Shown here: positions 8,068 through 18,243 of the stretch, in pieces | How the letters are laid out: each line of letters starts with the position of its first letter | Numbering within the stretch: the stretch's first letter is position 1 | DNA from: Candidatus Thiothrix sulfatifontis | GTDB lineage: Bacteria; Pseudomonadota; Gammaproteobacteria; Thiotrichales; Thiotrichaceae | Reading direction: 5' to 3' | DNA length: 64,000 bases | NCBI GenBank assembly: GCA_022828425.1 | Contig: CP094685.1 | Coordinates: 1,116,001-1,180,000, forward strand | Translations under genes and position numbers: made by a program | The notes under the pieces: generated by a model | Told to the model about the DNA's origin: nothing | Database searches by the model: none | What the model saw: only the letters and a program-made list of their open reading frames with translations

Positions 8068-11000
8068 CAAAGTTAGCCACAACTGTATTTGCTTTTGTCA
8101 TGGTAACATTGCAACTGGAGACGCCTGTACATGCACCACTCCAGCCTGTGAAGCGTGAACCTGTCGCCGCTCGATGATTGAGAGTAACGGGGGTTCCACT
8201 GGCGTAAAGTTCGTTACAATCCGTGCCGCAGTTGATCCCGGCAGGCGCACTGGTGACTGTGCCTGCCCCTGTTCCTGCTTTGGCGACTGTTAGGGTATAC
8301 GCTTTGGTGAAGTTGGCGGTGACAGATTTAGCAGCGGTCATGCTGACATTACAGGTTCCTGTTCCAGAACAGACCCCACCAGACCATCCCGTGAATTTGG
8401 AGCCGGTCGTTGCTCTAGCCGTGAGCGAAACGGCGGTTCCATTGGCGTAAAGTTCGTTGCAATCTGTGCCGCAGTTGATCCCGGCAGGCGCACTGGTGAC
8501 TGTGCCTGCCCCGGTTCCTGCTTTGGCGACTGTTAGGGTATACGCTTTGGTGAAGTTGGCGGTGACAGATTTAGCAGCGGTCATGCTGACATTACAGGTT
8601 CCTGTTCCAGAACAGACCCCACCAGACCATCCCGTGAATTTGGAGCCGGTCGTTGCTCTAGCCGTGAGCGAAACGGCGGTTCCATTGGCGTAAAGTTCGT
8701 TGCAATCTGTGCCGCAGTTGATCCCGGCAGGCGCACTGGTGACTGTGCCTGCCCCGGTTCCTGCTTTGGCAACTGTTAGGGTATACGCTTTGGTGAAGTT
8801 GGCGGTGACAGATTTAGCAGCGGTCATGCTGACATTACAGGTTCCTGTTCCAGAACAGATCCCACCAGACCATCCCGTAAATTTGGAGCCGGTCGTTGCT
8901 CTAGCCGTGAGCGAAACGGCGGTTCCATTGGCGTAAAGTTCGTTGCAATCTGTGCCGCAGTTGATCCCGGCAGGCGCACTGGTGACTGTGCCTGACCCGG
9001 TTCCTGCTTTGGTGACTGTTAGGGCATGAGTAGCAGAGGTTGGTAGCGTGGTGCTGGTAAAGATACCAGAAATACCACCAATAGTGAGTTTTGTGTTTGT
9101 GTTAGAAGCATAGTTCGCCGCTGAGGTATGTTGCACCCGCACGGTGTTACCATTATTAACCAAACCAGCAACGCTGGTAAATGCGCCATTGTTGATGCTA
9201 TAGCTCCCTCCTGAGACGTTGATCGCTGCCCCCGTGTTGATGCCACTAACCGTAATAGCGTTAGAGGTGATAACCGTGGAACGGGCTACCGCTGTTTGTG
9301 CTGAGAAACTAAAAGCGTTGGGTTGGGTGTCAACAGCAGTGCTGGCTTCGCTGTAAAGTAAAGGCCGAGTAAGCCCCGGATAACCTACCCAAGGGATGAC
9401 ACGTGCAGTTAAAGCATAACGTTTGCCGCTAATGGGCGTGAAGCTAAAGCTAGTGTTGCTACCCGTATTCTGAATATTTGCAGTAACAATCTGTTGAGCA
9501 TTCATAATTTGCACATTATCAACCAAGAAACTGACGTTAGTGCTTGTGCCGAGGTAGCGGTATCCCGTGTGGCGGTATTGTGCTCTGAATTTCACCACCT
9601 TATTTGCATAGGCACTCAGTGAAATGCTTTTGGTGGAGAAATCGGTTTCTTCAACGCTTCCAGAGTTTGTACCTGTTTTACTGTAAATGTCTTGCCAGCT
9701 TGCACCGCCATCCAAGCTAATTTGTATGGCTGCGGTCTGTCCGTTGGTGGCATAGCCAAGTTTGGAGTCGAATCGCAGTGTGCTATTTGAGGAAGGAACA
9801 TAGGTGATTGGGAATTCAACAGTTTCAGACGCTGTAGCAGGGGCGAGACGGTAAACATTCGTGCCATTACTGCCGCTGCCGGAATAAACTAATGTATAGG
9901 AGCTATCGGTTCCATCAGTAACGCTAAGGCTGCCGGTTTCCGCATTGTATACGCCTGTCGCGGCAGCAATTTCGGCAATGTAGGCTTCGTATTGTTGAGC
10001 AAACGATACTGAGTTAAATGCATAGGTGGCAGGAGTATTTGCAGGTGGTGAAGTACTGCCGTTTACCGCAGGTCGCTCTTCTCCTGAACCGGCGGTTTGC
10101 GGGTCAAAGACAGTGACGGTGTAAGTAAAATTACGTGGGCTTCCACCGACGATGACGTTATTGACGGAGACTTGATAATGGGTATCAGCGGCAGGTTTAG
10201 GCCAGTCCTGGTTAGCCGTCATATTATTGGGACGCCACACTAAAGTGTTTTCGCCATACCCGTTCGCAACTGTTTCAAGTGCTACTGGAATAGCGGTTCC
10301 GCTTTGCGTCATGCTGACAGTCGCATTCGTAAAATTAGCACCCGGATAAGCGAAAGACCAACGTACCGGAACCACTTGATAAGGGTTAAAACCTTTCGTT
10401 GGCCAAGCAACGAAGGTATCGCGGGTAGTGGGGCGCGAGTTGTACGCATTTCCATCAAATACCCAGATGGCATTGGCAGCGCTAAAAGAACCAATCGCCG
10501 GTACATCCCCTGTTCCCATGGTTTGCGTTTGTGGGTGCAACAGCCAACGTCGATGCCCGACAACGGTGTTGTTGGTGCCGTTATCACGCATCTGACCATC
10601 TACCGCATTCCACGCATTGTGTCCCAAGGAAATGTTAGAACTGCCCGCAGCGGTGTACCCATCCGTGGTATAGCAATTCCAAGTGGAAGGGGGAGTGTGG
10701 CTAAGACTGTTGTTGGTGCTCATCATCAACGCGGCTTGTTGGGCTTTGGCGTTAAAAGTGGCATTTAAAGTGATATTGGCTGGCACACCTGCCATCGCTC
10801 GGAAATAATTGATACGTGCCAACACGGAATTTTTGAATTCACTGCTAGTTGTGCCCGGCGCACAGCTACTGTGGTTGCCTGTCCATGCAATCGGAGTGTC
10901 ATTTGAAGCCAGATAAACGCTATTGTAAAACGCTCTGGCTAATTGACGGTTAGTGGAATCAATCGCCCAACCGCCGGTATTCGATGCAGGGACACGCCAG

Positions 11001-11206
11001 GCCTGTTCCGGTTCATCGGAAATATGATGAGGTTGTAGCCCCGGATATGTTAGAGCATCGCCCAATAGTGGTGACGCTGATTGTTCTGTAGCTTTAGCTA
11101 ATGCTTGATAAGAAGATTGTCCACCTTCTTCTTGGCAGGCGGACAATAATACCGTTGACGTTATCACTAATATGGCAAACGCTTTAAACCTTCTGAAGAC
11201 ACTCAT
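8057..11206 (-). CDS. Large CAP-domain lipoprotein with tandem InlB-type B repeats
   Basis: 1049 residues. A lipoprotein signal ends LLSAC at Cys24. A CAP (SCP/PR1-like) domain follows at about 120-240, with LARINYFRAMAGVP, the HTPPSTWNC segment and VVGHRRWLLHPQTQ. The middle (about 270-690) holds beta-sandwich regions that I cannot name securely, including one resembling a carbohydrate-binding jelly roll. The last third is four copies of an 81-residue repeat of the divergent InlB B-repeat type (CGTDCNELYANGT, GWSGGVCSGTGTC, VTANF), each with four Cys. Three copies are almost identical at DNA level. A cell-surface structural or adhesive role is inferred. No operon partner. Confidence 0.8.
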   Translation of the reverse strand: MSVFRRFKAFAILVITSTVLLSACQEEGGQSSYQALAKATEQSASPLLGDALTYPGLQPHHISDEPEQAWRVPASNTGGWAIDSTNRQLARAFYNSVYLASNDTPIAWTGNHSSCAPGTTSSEFKNSVLARINYFRAMAGVPANITLNATFNAKAQQAALMMSTNNSLSHTPPSTWNCYTTDGYTAAGSSNISLGHNAWNAVDGQMRDNGTNNTVVGHRRWLLHPQTQTMGTGDVPAIGSFSAANAIWVFDGNAYNSRPTTRDTFVAWPTKGFNPYQVVPVRWSFAYPGANFTNATVSMTQSGTAIPVALETVANGYGENTLVWRPNNMTANQDWPKPAADTHYQVSVNNVIVGGSPRNFTYTVTVFDPQTAGSGEERPAVNGSTSPPANTPATYAFNSVSFAQQYEAYIAEIAAATGVYNAETGSLSVTDGTDSSYTLVYSGSGSNGTNVYRLAPATASETVEFPITYVPSSNSTLRFDSKLGYATNGQTAAIQISLDGGASWQDIYSKTGTNSGSVEETDFSTKSISLSAYANKVVKFRAQYRHTGYRYLGTSTNVSFLVDNVQIMNAQQIVTANIQNTGSNTSFSFTPISGKRYALTARVIPWVGYPGLTRPLLYSEASTAVDTQPNAFSFSAQTAVARSTVITSNAITVSGINTGAAINVSGGSYSINNGAFTSVAGLVNNGNTVRVQHTSAANYASNTNTKLTIGGISGIFTSTTLPTSATHALTVTKAGTGSGTVTSAPAGINCGTDCNELYANGTAVSLTARATTGSKFTGWSGGICSGTGTCNVSMTAAKSVTANFTKAYTLTVAKAGTGAGTVTSAPAGINCGTDCNELYANGTAVSLTARATTGSKFTGWSGGVCSGTGTCNVSMTAAKSVTANFTKAYTLTVAKAGTGAGTVTSAPAGINCGTDCNELYANGTAVSLTARATTGSKFTGWSGGVCSGTGTCNVSMTAAKSVTANFTKAYTLTVAKAGTGAGTVTSAPAGINCGTDCNELYASGTPVTLNHRAATGSRFTGWSGACTGVSSCNVTMTKANTVVANFVKP
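8223..9013 (-). repeat. Near-identical 243-bp tandem repeats in the CAP lipoprotein gene
   Basis: The same block recurs at 8223, 8466, 8709 and (partly) 8952, a period of 243 bases (81 codons). Only scattered substitutions separate the three full units, while the unit nearest the stop is diverged. This is consistent with recent unit duplication or gene conversion. Confidence 0.9.
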
Positions 11207-11336
11207 AGCCTATTCCCCCATTGATGTAACTAACCGATGCCCTTAGCCAATCAATGGAATAATCAATAAATTGGCTATTAAATAAGCTTAATCATAAGAT
11301 TTATATTCATTGCATACAAGTAGTTAATAAAAATTG

Positions 11337-12848
11337 TTACCCTAAAAACCGCTGATAAGCCGGATTCTCCGTCTCATCCCAATACTCATATCCCAGCTTC
11401 TCCAGAAACTCGCAGAACTCGCCGCGTTCCTGTGCTGGCACTTGCATTCCCACCAACACGCGCCCGAAATCTGAGCCATGATTGCGGTAATGGAACAAGC
11501 TGATATTCCACCCCGCGCTCATACTGGTGAGGAAGTGCAGCAACGCGCCTGGGCGTTCGGGGAAGGTGAAACGGTACAGCACTTCATGCTCCGCGCCATT
11601 AGAATGCCCCCCGACCATGTAACGCAGGTGAATTTTCGCCACCTCGTTATCGGTCAAATCCGTCACGGAATAGCCTTTTGCTTGCAAATCCCCCTGCAAG
11701 GTAGCGCGTTCCTGCTTACCCGCAATTTTTACTCCCGCAAACACTTGCGCATCCCGCGCATCCGCGTAGCGGTAGTTGAATTCGGTGATCGGGCGGTTGC
11801 TAATGTCGTGGCAAAATTCGCGGAAACTACCTGGTCGTTCAGGAATCGTTACCGCCAGCAACATTTCGCGCCCTTCGCCCAACTCGGCACGTTCGGCAAC
11901 GTGGCGCAAGCGGTCGAAGTTGATATTCGCACCACTCGCGGTGGCAATCAGGTGTTTGCCTTGAATGTTTTCGCGTGCCACGTATTTTTTAATGCCTGCC
12001 ACGGCTAACGCGCCTGCCGGTTCGAGCAGGGTGCGGGTGTCTTCAAACACATCTTTGATCGCGGCGCAGGTTTCGTCGGTGCTGACCAAAATCACCTCAT
12101 CGACAATGTGTTTGGCAATCTCGAAGGTGTTTTCACCGATCAATTTGACCGCAGCGCCATCCGCAAACGTGCCGACTTGCGCCAATTGTACCCGTTTACC
12201 CGCCGCTAACGAGGCGTGCAAGGTGGGCGCTTCTTCGTGTTCTACCCCGATAATTTTGATGTTGGGGTAGAGGTATTTAAGGTAACTGCCCACCCCTGCA
12301 ATCAAGCCGCCGCCGCCGACGCACAAAAATACCGCTTCAATCGGGTCGGAATGTTGGCGCAAGATTTCCATGCCAATCGTGCCTTGCCCCGCGATCACGT
12401 CGAGATCGTCGAACGGATGCACAAACGTCATCTGGTGTTCGCGTTCTAATTCACGAGCATGGGCGTAGGCTTCGTCGTAGGAATTGCCGAATAATACTGC
12501 ATTGCCGCCAAACGCTTTCACCGCATTCACCTTGATGTCGGGCGTGGTGACGGGCATGACGATGGTGGTTTTAATGCCAAGCTTTGCACCCGACAACGCC
12601 ACGCCTTGCGCGTGATTGCCCGCCGAAGCCGCGACAACCCCGTGGGCGCGTTCTTCTGGCGAAAGCAAAAACATTTTGTTGAATGCGCCGCGCAGCTTAA
12701 AAGAAAACACCGGCTGCAAGTCTTCGCGCTTGAGGTAGATTTCATTACCCAAGCGCGAACTCAGACTGCGGGCGCGTTCTAGCGGGGTTTCGATAGCCAC
12801 GTCGTAGACGCGGGCGGTGAGAATGCGTTTTATCAGCGATTTGTTCAT
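11337..12848 (-). CDS. ilvA: Threonine ammonia-lyase, biosynthetic
   Basis: 503 residues; PLP enzyme turning threonine into 2-oxobutanoate, the first step of isoleucine synthesis. The PLP lysine lies in [12 protein letters not shown] near residue 50, and the phosphate loop is [10 protein letters not shown] near residue 185. Two C-terminal ACT-like regulatory domains (about 325-410 and 420-503) place it in the long, isoleucine-inhibited class. It has its own divergent spacing from rpiA. About 130 bases with no gene separate its stop from the next start on the same strand. Confidence 0.96.
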   Translation of the reverse strand: MNKSLIKRILTARVYDVAIETPLERARSLSSRLGNEIYLKREDLQPVFSFKLRGAFNKMFLLSPEERAHGVVAASAGNHAQGVALSGAKLGIKTTIVMPVTTPDIKVNAVKAFGGNAVLFGNSYDEAYAHARELEREHQMTFVHPFDDLDVIAGQGTIGMEILRQHSDPIEAVFLCVGGGGLIAGVGSYLKYLYPNIKIIGVEHEEAPTLHASLAAGKRVQLAQVGTFADGAAVKLIGENTFEIAKHIVDEVILVSTDETCAAIKDVFEDTRTLLEPAGALAVAGIKKYVARENIQGKHLIATASGANINFDRLRHVAERAELGEGREMLLAVTIPERPGSFREFCHDISNRPITEFNYRYADARDAQVFAGVKIAGKQERATLQGDLQAKGYSVTDLTDNEVAKIHLRYMVGGHSNGAEHEVLYRFTFPERPGALLHFLTSMSAGWNISLFHYRNHGSDFGRVLVGMQVPAQERGEFCEFLEKLGYEYWDETENPAYQRFLG

Positions 12849-12941
12849 AATTCCAACTTTTGCGGCTCTGCCTTTACGTGTGGGCTAGTATATTGCAAAC
12901 TTCGGTTTGCGAAAGATTTTTACAACATCACAGGAAAGTTT

Positions 12942-13598
12942 ATGAACCAAGATGCTATGAAAAAAGCGGCAGCAGAAGCCGCGCTGGTATACGTCCAACC
13001 GGGCATGATCGTGGGAATTGGCACGGGTTCGACCGCCAACCATTTCATCGACTTGCTGGCGGGGATCAAGCACAAAGTGGAAGCGACGGTTGCCAGTTCG
13101 ATTGCCAGTGCTAACCGTTTGGAAGCGCACGGTTTCCGCGTGCTGGATTTGAACGAAGCAGGGCAATTGTCGCTGTACGTGGATGGCGCGGATGAGTCCA
13201 ACGAAGATTTGCATTTGGTGAAAGGCGGCGGCGGTGCATTGACCCGCGAGAAGATCGTGGCGGGCGCAAGCGATAAGTTTGTGTGCATTGCCGACGATTC
13301 CAAGCTGGTGAAAACGCTGGGCAAGTTCCCATTGCCGCTGGAAGTGATTCCGATGGCGCAGGCGTTGGTGGCGCGGGAAATGGTTAAGCTGGGGGGCAAT
13401 CCGGTGCTGCGGGCGGGTTTTACCACGGATAACGGCAATATTATTATTGACGTGCATGGGTTGGAAATTACCGATGCGGTGGCGTTGGAAAATAGCCTGA
13501 ATCAGATTCCGGGGGTTGTTACTAACGGCTTGTTTGCGATTCGTCCGGCGGATGTGTTGATTTTGGCGGGGGCGAACGGGGTGCGGACGCTGGTTTAA
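12942..13598 (+). CDS. rpiA: Ribose-5-phosphate isomerase A
   Basis: 218 residues; interconverts ribose-5-phosphate and ribulose-5-phosphate in the pentose phosphate pathway. Seen are [13 protein letters not shown] near residue 25, [11 protein letters not shown] and the catalytic [14 protein letters not shown] around residue 94. Start ATG 12942 follows CAGGAAAG. The last bases overlap the stop of the convergent lipoprotein gene. In E. coli rpiA also lies near ilvA-like amino-acid genes, but no operon is implied here because the genes are divergent. Confidence 0.97.
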   Translation: MNQDAMKKAAAEAALVYVQPGMIVGIGTGSTANHFIDLLAGIKHKVEATVASSIASANRLEAHGFRVLDLNEAGQLSLYVDGADESNEDLHLVKGGGGALTREKIVAGASDKFVCIADDSKLVKTLGKFPLPLEVIPMAQALVAREMVKLGGNPVLRAGFTTDNGNIIIDVHGLEITDAVALENSLNQIPGVVTNGLFAIRPADVLILAGANGVRTLV

Positions 13599-14026
13599 TG
13601 GGCGATGTAAGGGCGGTTCGTGAACCTCACCTGATTCCATTGCGCGGAATACGCCAAAGCCACCGTCAAATACCGGCGGTGGTTCTCCCCATAAATCGCA
13701 TCGGTGACACCCTCCAAACATTCCGTCGGGCATTTATCGCGTACTGTAGCGAACACCTCCGCCGCAATGCCGGGAACAGTAGCACTGCGCCCCGCATTGC
13801 ACAGAAAATAACGCTTGCCTTGTTGGATACTCGTGGCGGCGTCAGCACTGGCGTTACGCGCTTGCAACAGCGGTAACTGCGTGGCGTAGTGCTGTTCTTG
13901 CGTGCCGCTGATTTCTGCTGCGGAAGGAATGTGTACGCCTTTTTCCTGATGGGATTCGGGGGTAGCGGGCGCTTGGCAGGCACTTAAGCTGCTGGCGAAT
14001 AATAAAGCACTAAGCGTCATTTTCAT
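13595..14026 (-). CDS. Small lipoprotein, unknown function, coupled to metalloprotease
   Basis: 143 residues with a lipobox LSAC (Cys17). The mature part has three further Cys (FLCNAG, DKCPTEC), which could form disulfides in the periplasm. Its ATG overlaps the stop of the upstream metalloprotease gene by four bases (ATGA), so the two are probably translationally coupled. I recognise no domain. A role as partner, chaperone or inhibitor of the protease is only suggested by the coupling. Confidence 0.75.
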   Translation of the reverse strand: MKMTLSALLFASSLSACQAPATPESHQEKGVHIPSAAEISGTQEQHYATQLPLLQARNASADAATSIQQGKRYFLCNAGRSATVPGIAAEVFATVRDKCPTECLEGVTDAIYGENHRRYLTVALAYSAQWNQVRFTNRPYIAH

Positions 14027-16098
14027 CGGCGTGTTCCTCGGTGTGCACGTAATAAAGCGTAAAACCCCAGCAGCAATAGCCCGGCATAAGGCAGCGAACC
14101 GCCACCACCGCTGCTTAGCACATTCGGGGCAACGCTGAGGGTACTGCTGGCATCATTGCTGGTACGCGCTTGCGCCGGATTCGTGGCAGACAAGGCAAAG
14201 AAAATATTGTTGCTGCATTTGACGCGTAAGTAGGTGGTGTTCCCCAAAGTGGTGGGTAATGTCACGGTGGCGTTGCCGTCATTCGGGGTATTGCTAAGCA
14301 GCGTGGCAAACGTATTGCCATTGTCAGCACTCACGGCAATGTCGACGGCGCTGCAATTGATCGGCGCTTGGTTGGTCGCGGCAACATTCCAAGCAACGTT
14401 TTGCAGGCCGCCCCGAACCAAATTGGTGCCGCTAGGTTCGGTGATGGCAAACGCGCTGCCGGTGTTTTGCACACGAATAACGGTGTTGTCAGTGCCAATG
14501 CCGCCGCGAGCATCTCGCACCAGCAGGCGGAAATTGAGGAAGCGGGAAGTAACCGGCAGTACCTCACCGGCTGATTGTACGCGTCCCACCAAGTCGGACA
14601 TTTGTGGAATGGTGCGCTCTGGTAAGTTTGTAGGCAGGTGCGCCCGCATCAACGCATTGTCACCCAGATCAACATTCACGAATGCGGCGCTCCCCGCATC
14701 CAATTGTTCCCACGAATAACTCAAGGTGTTGGCAGTGTCAGCATCCGCACCGGAACCTTTTAAAATGAAAGGCGTGGCGGCTGGAATGGTGTAATCGCTG
14801 CCTGCATCTGCCGTCGGCAAGCGGTTGCTCAAGCTGGTTTTAGTGGCGCAACTCGCGCCTGCCCCGTTGTGCAGGTAGTCTTGAATCTGTTGAATGGAAG
14901 CCGAATGCATCATGGCATCACTGTCCAATTGTAAATCGTCGCCGCCGCATAAGCCGGTGTAAGCCATGATGGTGCTGCCACTGCCGGGTTCGTAAGCGGT
15001 TTCCTTCTGGCGGTTGTTGCCCGCGCAGGCACCGCGTGTACCGTTGAAGGTGTGGGAGGCGCCTACCTGATGCCCGATTTCATGCGCCACGTAATCAATA
15101 ATGAAGGAATCGCCGACGGGTTCAGGCAAGCCGGTGGTGCCCTCGGCTTTAAATTCTCCGCAAGCCACGCCAACACTGGCTAATCCGCCGCCGAAAGTGG
15201 CGAGTACGTGCCCAATATCGTAATTATTCACGCCGATGGCTTGGTTGATGACGCTGGTGTTTTCTGTGAGCAGCAGCAGGGGGCTGCTGTTGCTGTACGG
15301 GTCAGTCCGCGCATTGGTATACACCACATTCGTGCCGCTGACCAAGGTGAGACGCGTTGATAAATCGCGTTCGTAAATCTGATTAAGACGATTGACGGTG
15401 GTGACAATCGCGCTAAATGCCGCACTTTGCCCGCCGTGAAAATTGGTGTATTCCGCCGTTGCCGCCATCGCAATCCGATACGTGTGCAAGGTTTCCCCCG
15501 CTCGGGCAGCCAGGCTACGCGCCGCAGTGTTAGCGCTGACGGCACTGGCAAAACTTGGCACGGTGGGTTGTTGGTGCGTGGTGCATGACCAGTCGCCATG
15601 GCGGAACGCTTCCGAATTGGCACTTTTGCGGAAACTGAGGTATTCGCGGGCGGTACCGTTCGTCTGCGGATCAATGAATAATGTGTCGCCATTCGCCATG
15701 TCGAGCATGGCGTGTAAACCTGCGGGGGTGAAATCCAACACACCACTGATGACTTTACCGTCAGTGCCAAAGACTTTCCAAGTGCCAATGTCAGGGTGGG
15801 TGGCGGCGATGTCGGGGGCGAGCACTTCGGTCGGGGTGACGGTGACGCTGGCAAAGCCGCCGTCGGGCAAGGGCAGTTCAAGGCTGGGGGATGCGCCGCG
15901 TGCTTGGGTGTTAGCGCTGGCGGTTTGTGCCAGTTGTGCCAACCATTCGGTTTCATTCAAATGCAGCAAGCGGTAATGCTGTAAGCCCGCAGTCGTAGGC
16001 GTGGCGCTGCCGCGTGCTTGAATGTCTTGCCACAAAGACGTGGCGGCATCCACGTTGGTCATCACCAACAGTGACAGGATAGCCCATAAAATTTTCAT
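14023..16098 (-). CDS. Secreted zinc metalloprotease (reprolysin-like) with GlyGly-CTERM-type tail
   Basis: 691 residues from ATG 16098, which starts a good signal peptide (MKILWAILSLLVMTNVDAA); the longer frame adds 16 polar residues. After a propeptide-like region (about 20-190) comes a metzincin domain with HEIGHQVGASHTF (HExxHxxGxxH) near residue 337. The domain around 440-640 looks beta-rich (DAGSDYTI and AFAITEPSG segments resemble PKD or fibronectin-like folds). The C-terminus is GGGGS, then a hydrophobic stretch, then RAHRGTRR, matching a GlyGly-CTERM sorting signal processed by rhombosortase. Extracellular or surface proteolysis is inferred. Confidence 0.88.
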   Translation of the reverse strand: MKILWAILSLLVMTNVDAATSLWQDIQARGSATPTTAGLQHYRLLHLNETEWLAQLAQTASANTQARGASPSLELPLPDGGFASVTVTPTEVLAPDIAATHPDIGTWKVFGTDGKVISGVLDFTPAGLHAMLDMANGDTLFIDPQTNGTAREYLSFRKSANSEAFRHGDWSCTTHQQPTVPSFASAVSANTAARSLAARAGETLHTYRIAMAATAEYTNFHGGQSAAFSAIVTTVNRLNQIYERDLSTRLTLVSGTNVVYTNARTDPYSNSSPLLLLTENTSVINQAIGVNNYDIGHVLATFGGGLASVGVACGEFKAEGTTGLPEPVGDSFIIDYVAHEIGHQVGASHTFNGTRGACAGNNRQKETAYEPGSGSTIMAYTGLCGGDDLQLDSDAMMHSASIQQIQDYLHNGAGASCATKTSLSNRLPTADAGSDYTIPAATPFILKGSGADADTANTLSYSWEQLDAGSAAFVNVDLGDNALMRAHLPTNLPERTIPQMSDLVGRVQSAGEVLPVTSRFLNFRLLVRDARGGIGTDNTVIRVQNTGSAFAITEPSGTNLVRGGLQNVAWNVAATNQAPINCSAVDIAVSADNGNTFATLLSNTPNDGNATVTLPTTLGNTTYLRVKCSNNIFFALSATNPAQARTSNDASSTLSVAPNVLSSGGGGSLPYAGLLLLGFYALLRAHRGTRR

Positions 16099-16163
16099 TG
16101 TTTGGTTTCTCTGTGATTTATGTGTGGGTAATTTGCGCATGATCATAAACCATTTGGGTGGGT

Positions 16164-16688
16164 TTAGCGACGTAACAACACGTAAATTGCGCCCGTGCCG
16201 CCGTCAACCGGACGTGCAGAATGGAACGCTAAAATACGCTCGTGTTGCCGTAACCAATTGTTAATTTTGGTTTTGATCACCGGGCCTTTGTAAGTGGAAC
16301 GGTTGCCTTTGCCGTGAATAATGCGCACGCATTCGCCCTGGCCGGGGTGCGCGTCGTGCAGGAATTGCAGCAATTGCAATTTGGCATCGCGGGCACTGAG
16401 GCCGTGTAAATCGAGTTCACTGGCAATGCGGTAATGCCCCGAACGCAATTTGCGCACGATTCGATTTTGTAAACCGGGTATGTAGTAGCTGAGCATATCA
16501 CCGGGTTGAATTTCGATCGGGTCATACGCATCCGAGAGCATATCGCGTAAAACTTGGCGTTCGTCTTCCAAGGTCTTCATGGGTATAGCGGGCGGTTTTG
16601 CGCTATGATGTAAGGCATGGTGTTTGACCCGTAACGGCTTCACATCGTGCATGGATTCTCGAAACAAGGAAAACTCTTCAGTACTCAT
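16164..16688 (-). CDS. Smr-domain protein (predicted nuclease)
   Basis: 174 residues from ATG 16688. The C-terminal Smr domain (about 90-174) has [15 protein letters not shown] and [12 protein letters not shown], the two signature motifs of the MutS2/SmrA-type nicking endonuclease fold. It resembles E. coli YdaL/SmrA and YfcN/SmrB in length. The start codon overlaps that of surE on the opposite strand within the tetranucleotide CATG (16686-16689), so each gene's ribosome site would lie inside the other's coding sequence. The longer frame reaching 16778 was rejected because it is only antisense to surE. Confidence 0.88.
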   Translation of the reverse strand: MSTEEFSLFRESMHDVKPLRVKHHALHHSAKPPAIPMKTLEDERQVLRDMLSDAYDPIEIQPGDMLSYYIPGLQNRIVRKLRSGHYRIASELDLHGLSARDAKLQLLQFLHDAHPGQGECVRIIHGKGNRSTYKGPVIKTKINNWLRQHERILAFHSARPVDGGTGAIYVLLRR

Positions 16689-17451
16689 GAATATACTGCT
16701 CAGTAACGATGATGGCGTCAACGCGCCCGGTATTAACCGCTTGCGTGAGGCACTAATAACAGTTGGCGATGTTATCACAGTTGCACCCGATCAGGATTGC
16801 AGCGGCGCGAGTAATTCGCTGACCTTGCGCAACCCTTTACGCTTGACGCAACACGCTGACACCATTTACAGCGTGAATGGCACACCGACCGATTGCGTTC
16901 ATCTTGGCCTAGGATTATACGCGCATGACCCTGACATTGTGATTTCCGGTATCAATGCCGGGGCTAATATGGGGGATGATGTGTTGTATTCCGGTACAGT
17001 GGCCGCTGCGATGGAAGGGCGCTTTCTGGGGTATCCGGCGTTGGCGGTGTCGTTGGCAGCGTTGGGGCGCGGAGCGGTCTCGCATTATGCAACGGCGGCG
17101 CAAGCGGTGTTGCAGTTGTTGCCACAGGTGCAGGCTTACCCGGATAGCAGCCAGATGATCCTCAATATCAATGTGCCGGATGTGCCATGGGAGCAAATTC
17201 GCGGCTTTTGCGTGACGCGCTTGGGCAATCGCCACCGCTCGGAGCCGGTGATTCGGGCGCAAGACCCACGCGGGCGTGAGATTTTCTGGATAGGCCCGCC
17301 GGGTGATGCCGCCGACGCCGGTGAGGGTACGGATTTCCACGCGGTGCAAGCCGGTTTTGTGTCGATTACCCCGCTGCACGCGGATTTGACGCGCCACAGC
17401 GCGTTGGCAACCACAGCACATTGGCTAGAGACGTGCCATGTTGCCCCGTAA
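16687..17451 (+). CDS. surE: 5'/3'-nucleotidase SurE
   Basis: 254 residues; survival protein that dephosphorylates nucleoside 5'/3'-monophosphates. The metal site [15 protein letters not shown] is at the N-terminus, with [15 protein letters not shown] and [22 protein letters not shown] following. Start ATG 16687 is the family start; the only upstream AAGGA lies about 16 bases away. Its 3' end overlaps pcm by 14 bases, so surE-pcm is a coupled pair as in many gammaproteobacteria. Confidence 0.96.
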   Translation: MNILLSNDDGVNAPGINRLREALITVGDVITVAPDQDCSGASNSLTLRNPLRLTQHADTIYSVNGTPTDCVHLGLGLYAHDPDIVISGINAGANMGDDVLYSGTVAAAMEGRFLGYPALAVSLAALGRGAVSHYATAAQAVLQLLPQVQAYPDSSQMILNINVPDVPWEQIRGFCVTRLGNRHRSEPVIRAQDPRGREIFWIGPPGDAADAGEGTDFHAVQAGFVSITPLHADLTRHSALATTAHWLETCHVAP

Positions 17452-18106
17452 GCTGGATGTGCAAGGCATCGGCATGACCTCGCAGCGCACGCGCAACCGT
17501 TTGGTGGCGCGGTTGCGCGAAAAGGGCATTCGCAATGAAGCGGTGTTAGCGGTTATCAGCAAAACCCCGCGCCATTTGCTGGTGGACGAAGCACTTGCCA
17601 GCCGTGCGTATGAAGACACTGCCTTACCGATTGGGCACGGGCAAACCATCTCACAACCGTATATTGTGGCGCGCATGACCGAGTTGCTCTTAGCGGGCGA
17701 AAATCCACCGCGCAAAGTATTGGAGGTCGGGACAGGTTCCGGTTATCAGGCCGCAGTGTTAGCAGCGTTGATTGACAAGGTATTCACGGTGGAACGTATT
17801 GAGCCGCTGTATCGCAGCACCCGTGAGATGCTGGCAGCGTTGGGTTATCGGAATGTTCGCTCTTATTTGAGTGATGGCAGTTGGGGGGTCGTTCACGAAG
17901 CGCCGTTCGATGCCATTATTGCCACGGCTGCCCCGGAAACGGTTCCGCTGGCGTTATTGGAACAGCTTGCGATTGGCGCGCGGTTGGTGATACCTGTGGG
18001 CAGGCAGGGAGGATTGCAGCGCTTACAAGTCATTACGCGCACGCATGACGCGACTTACGCAACGGTGGAGCATGAAGCGGTACAGTTTGTGCCCATGATC
18101 AAGTAA
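17438..18106 (+). CDS. pcm: Protein-L-isoaspartate O-methyltransferase
   Basis: 222 residues; repairs isoaspartyl residues by SAM-dependent methylation. Motifs seen are [27 protein letters not shown], the SAM loop [12 protein letters not shown] near residue 90, and [13 protein letters not shown]. Overlaps surE by 14 bases. It is followed after 137 bases by a LysM lipoprotein gene, the position nlpD occupies in enterobacteria. Confidence 0.96.
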   Translation: MLPRKLDVQGIGMTSQRTRNRLVARLREKGIRNEAVLAVISKTPRHLLVDEALASRAYEDTALPIGHGQTISQPYIVARMTELLLAGENPPRKVLEVGTGSGYQAAVLAALIDKVFTVERIEPLYRSTREMLAALGYRNVRSYLSDGSWGVVHEAPFDAIIATAAPETVPLALLEQLAIGARLVIPVGRQGGLQRLQVITRTHDATYATVEHEAVQFVPMIK

Positions 18107-18131
18107 AATCCGGTAACAAATACGAACGTTA

Positions 18132-18176
18132 TTGGAATATTGCGATGTTTTTTCCTAAATTTGGTATATATTCCAA
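18132..18176. promoter_or_regulatory. Inverted repeat upstream of LysM lipoprotein
   Basis: TTGGAATAT (18132-18140) and ATATTCCAA (18168-18176) are perfect 9-bp inverted arms with centres 36 bases apart, about 70-110 bases before the next start codon. They could be paired operator half-sites or a weak stem. Function is not established. Confidence 0.35.
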
Positions 18177-18243
18177 AGTTATTCAAGAATTATGTGAGTG
18201 TCTTCACATTCCTGAACCCCAATAACATTAAGGTGTAAGAATC

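Noticed and set aside
8223..9013. Regularly spaced repeats that could suggest a CRISPR array
   Set aside because: The whole 243-bp unit repeats with no unique spacers, and it codes for tandem protein domains. No cas genes are present.
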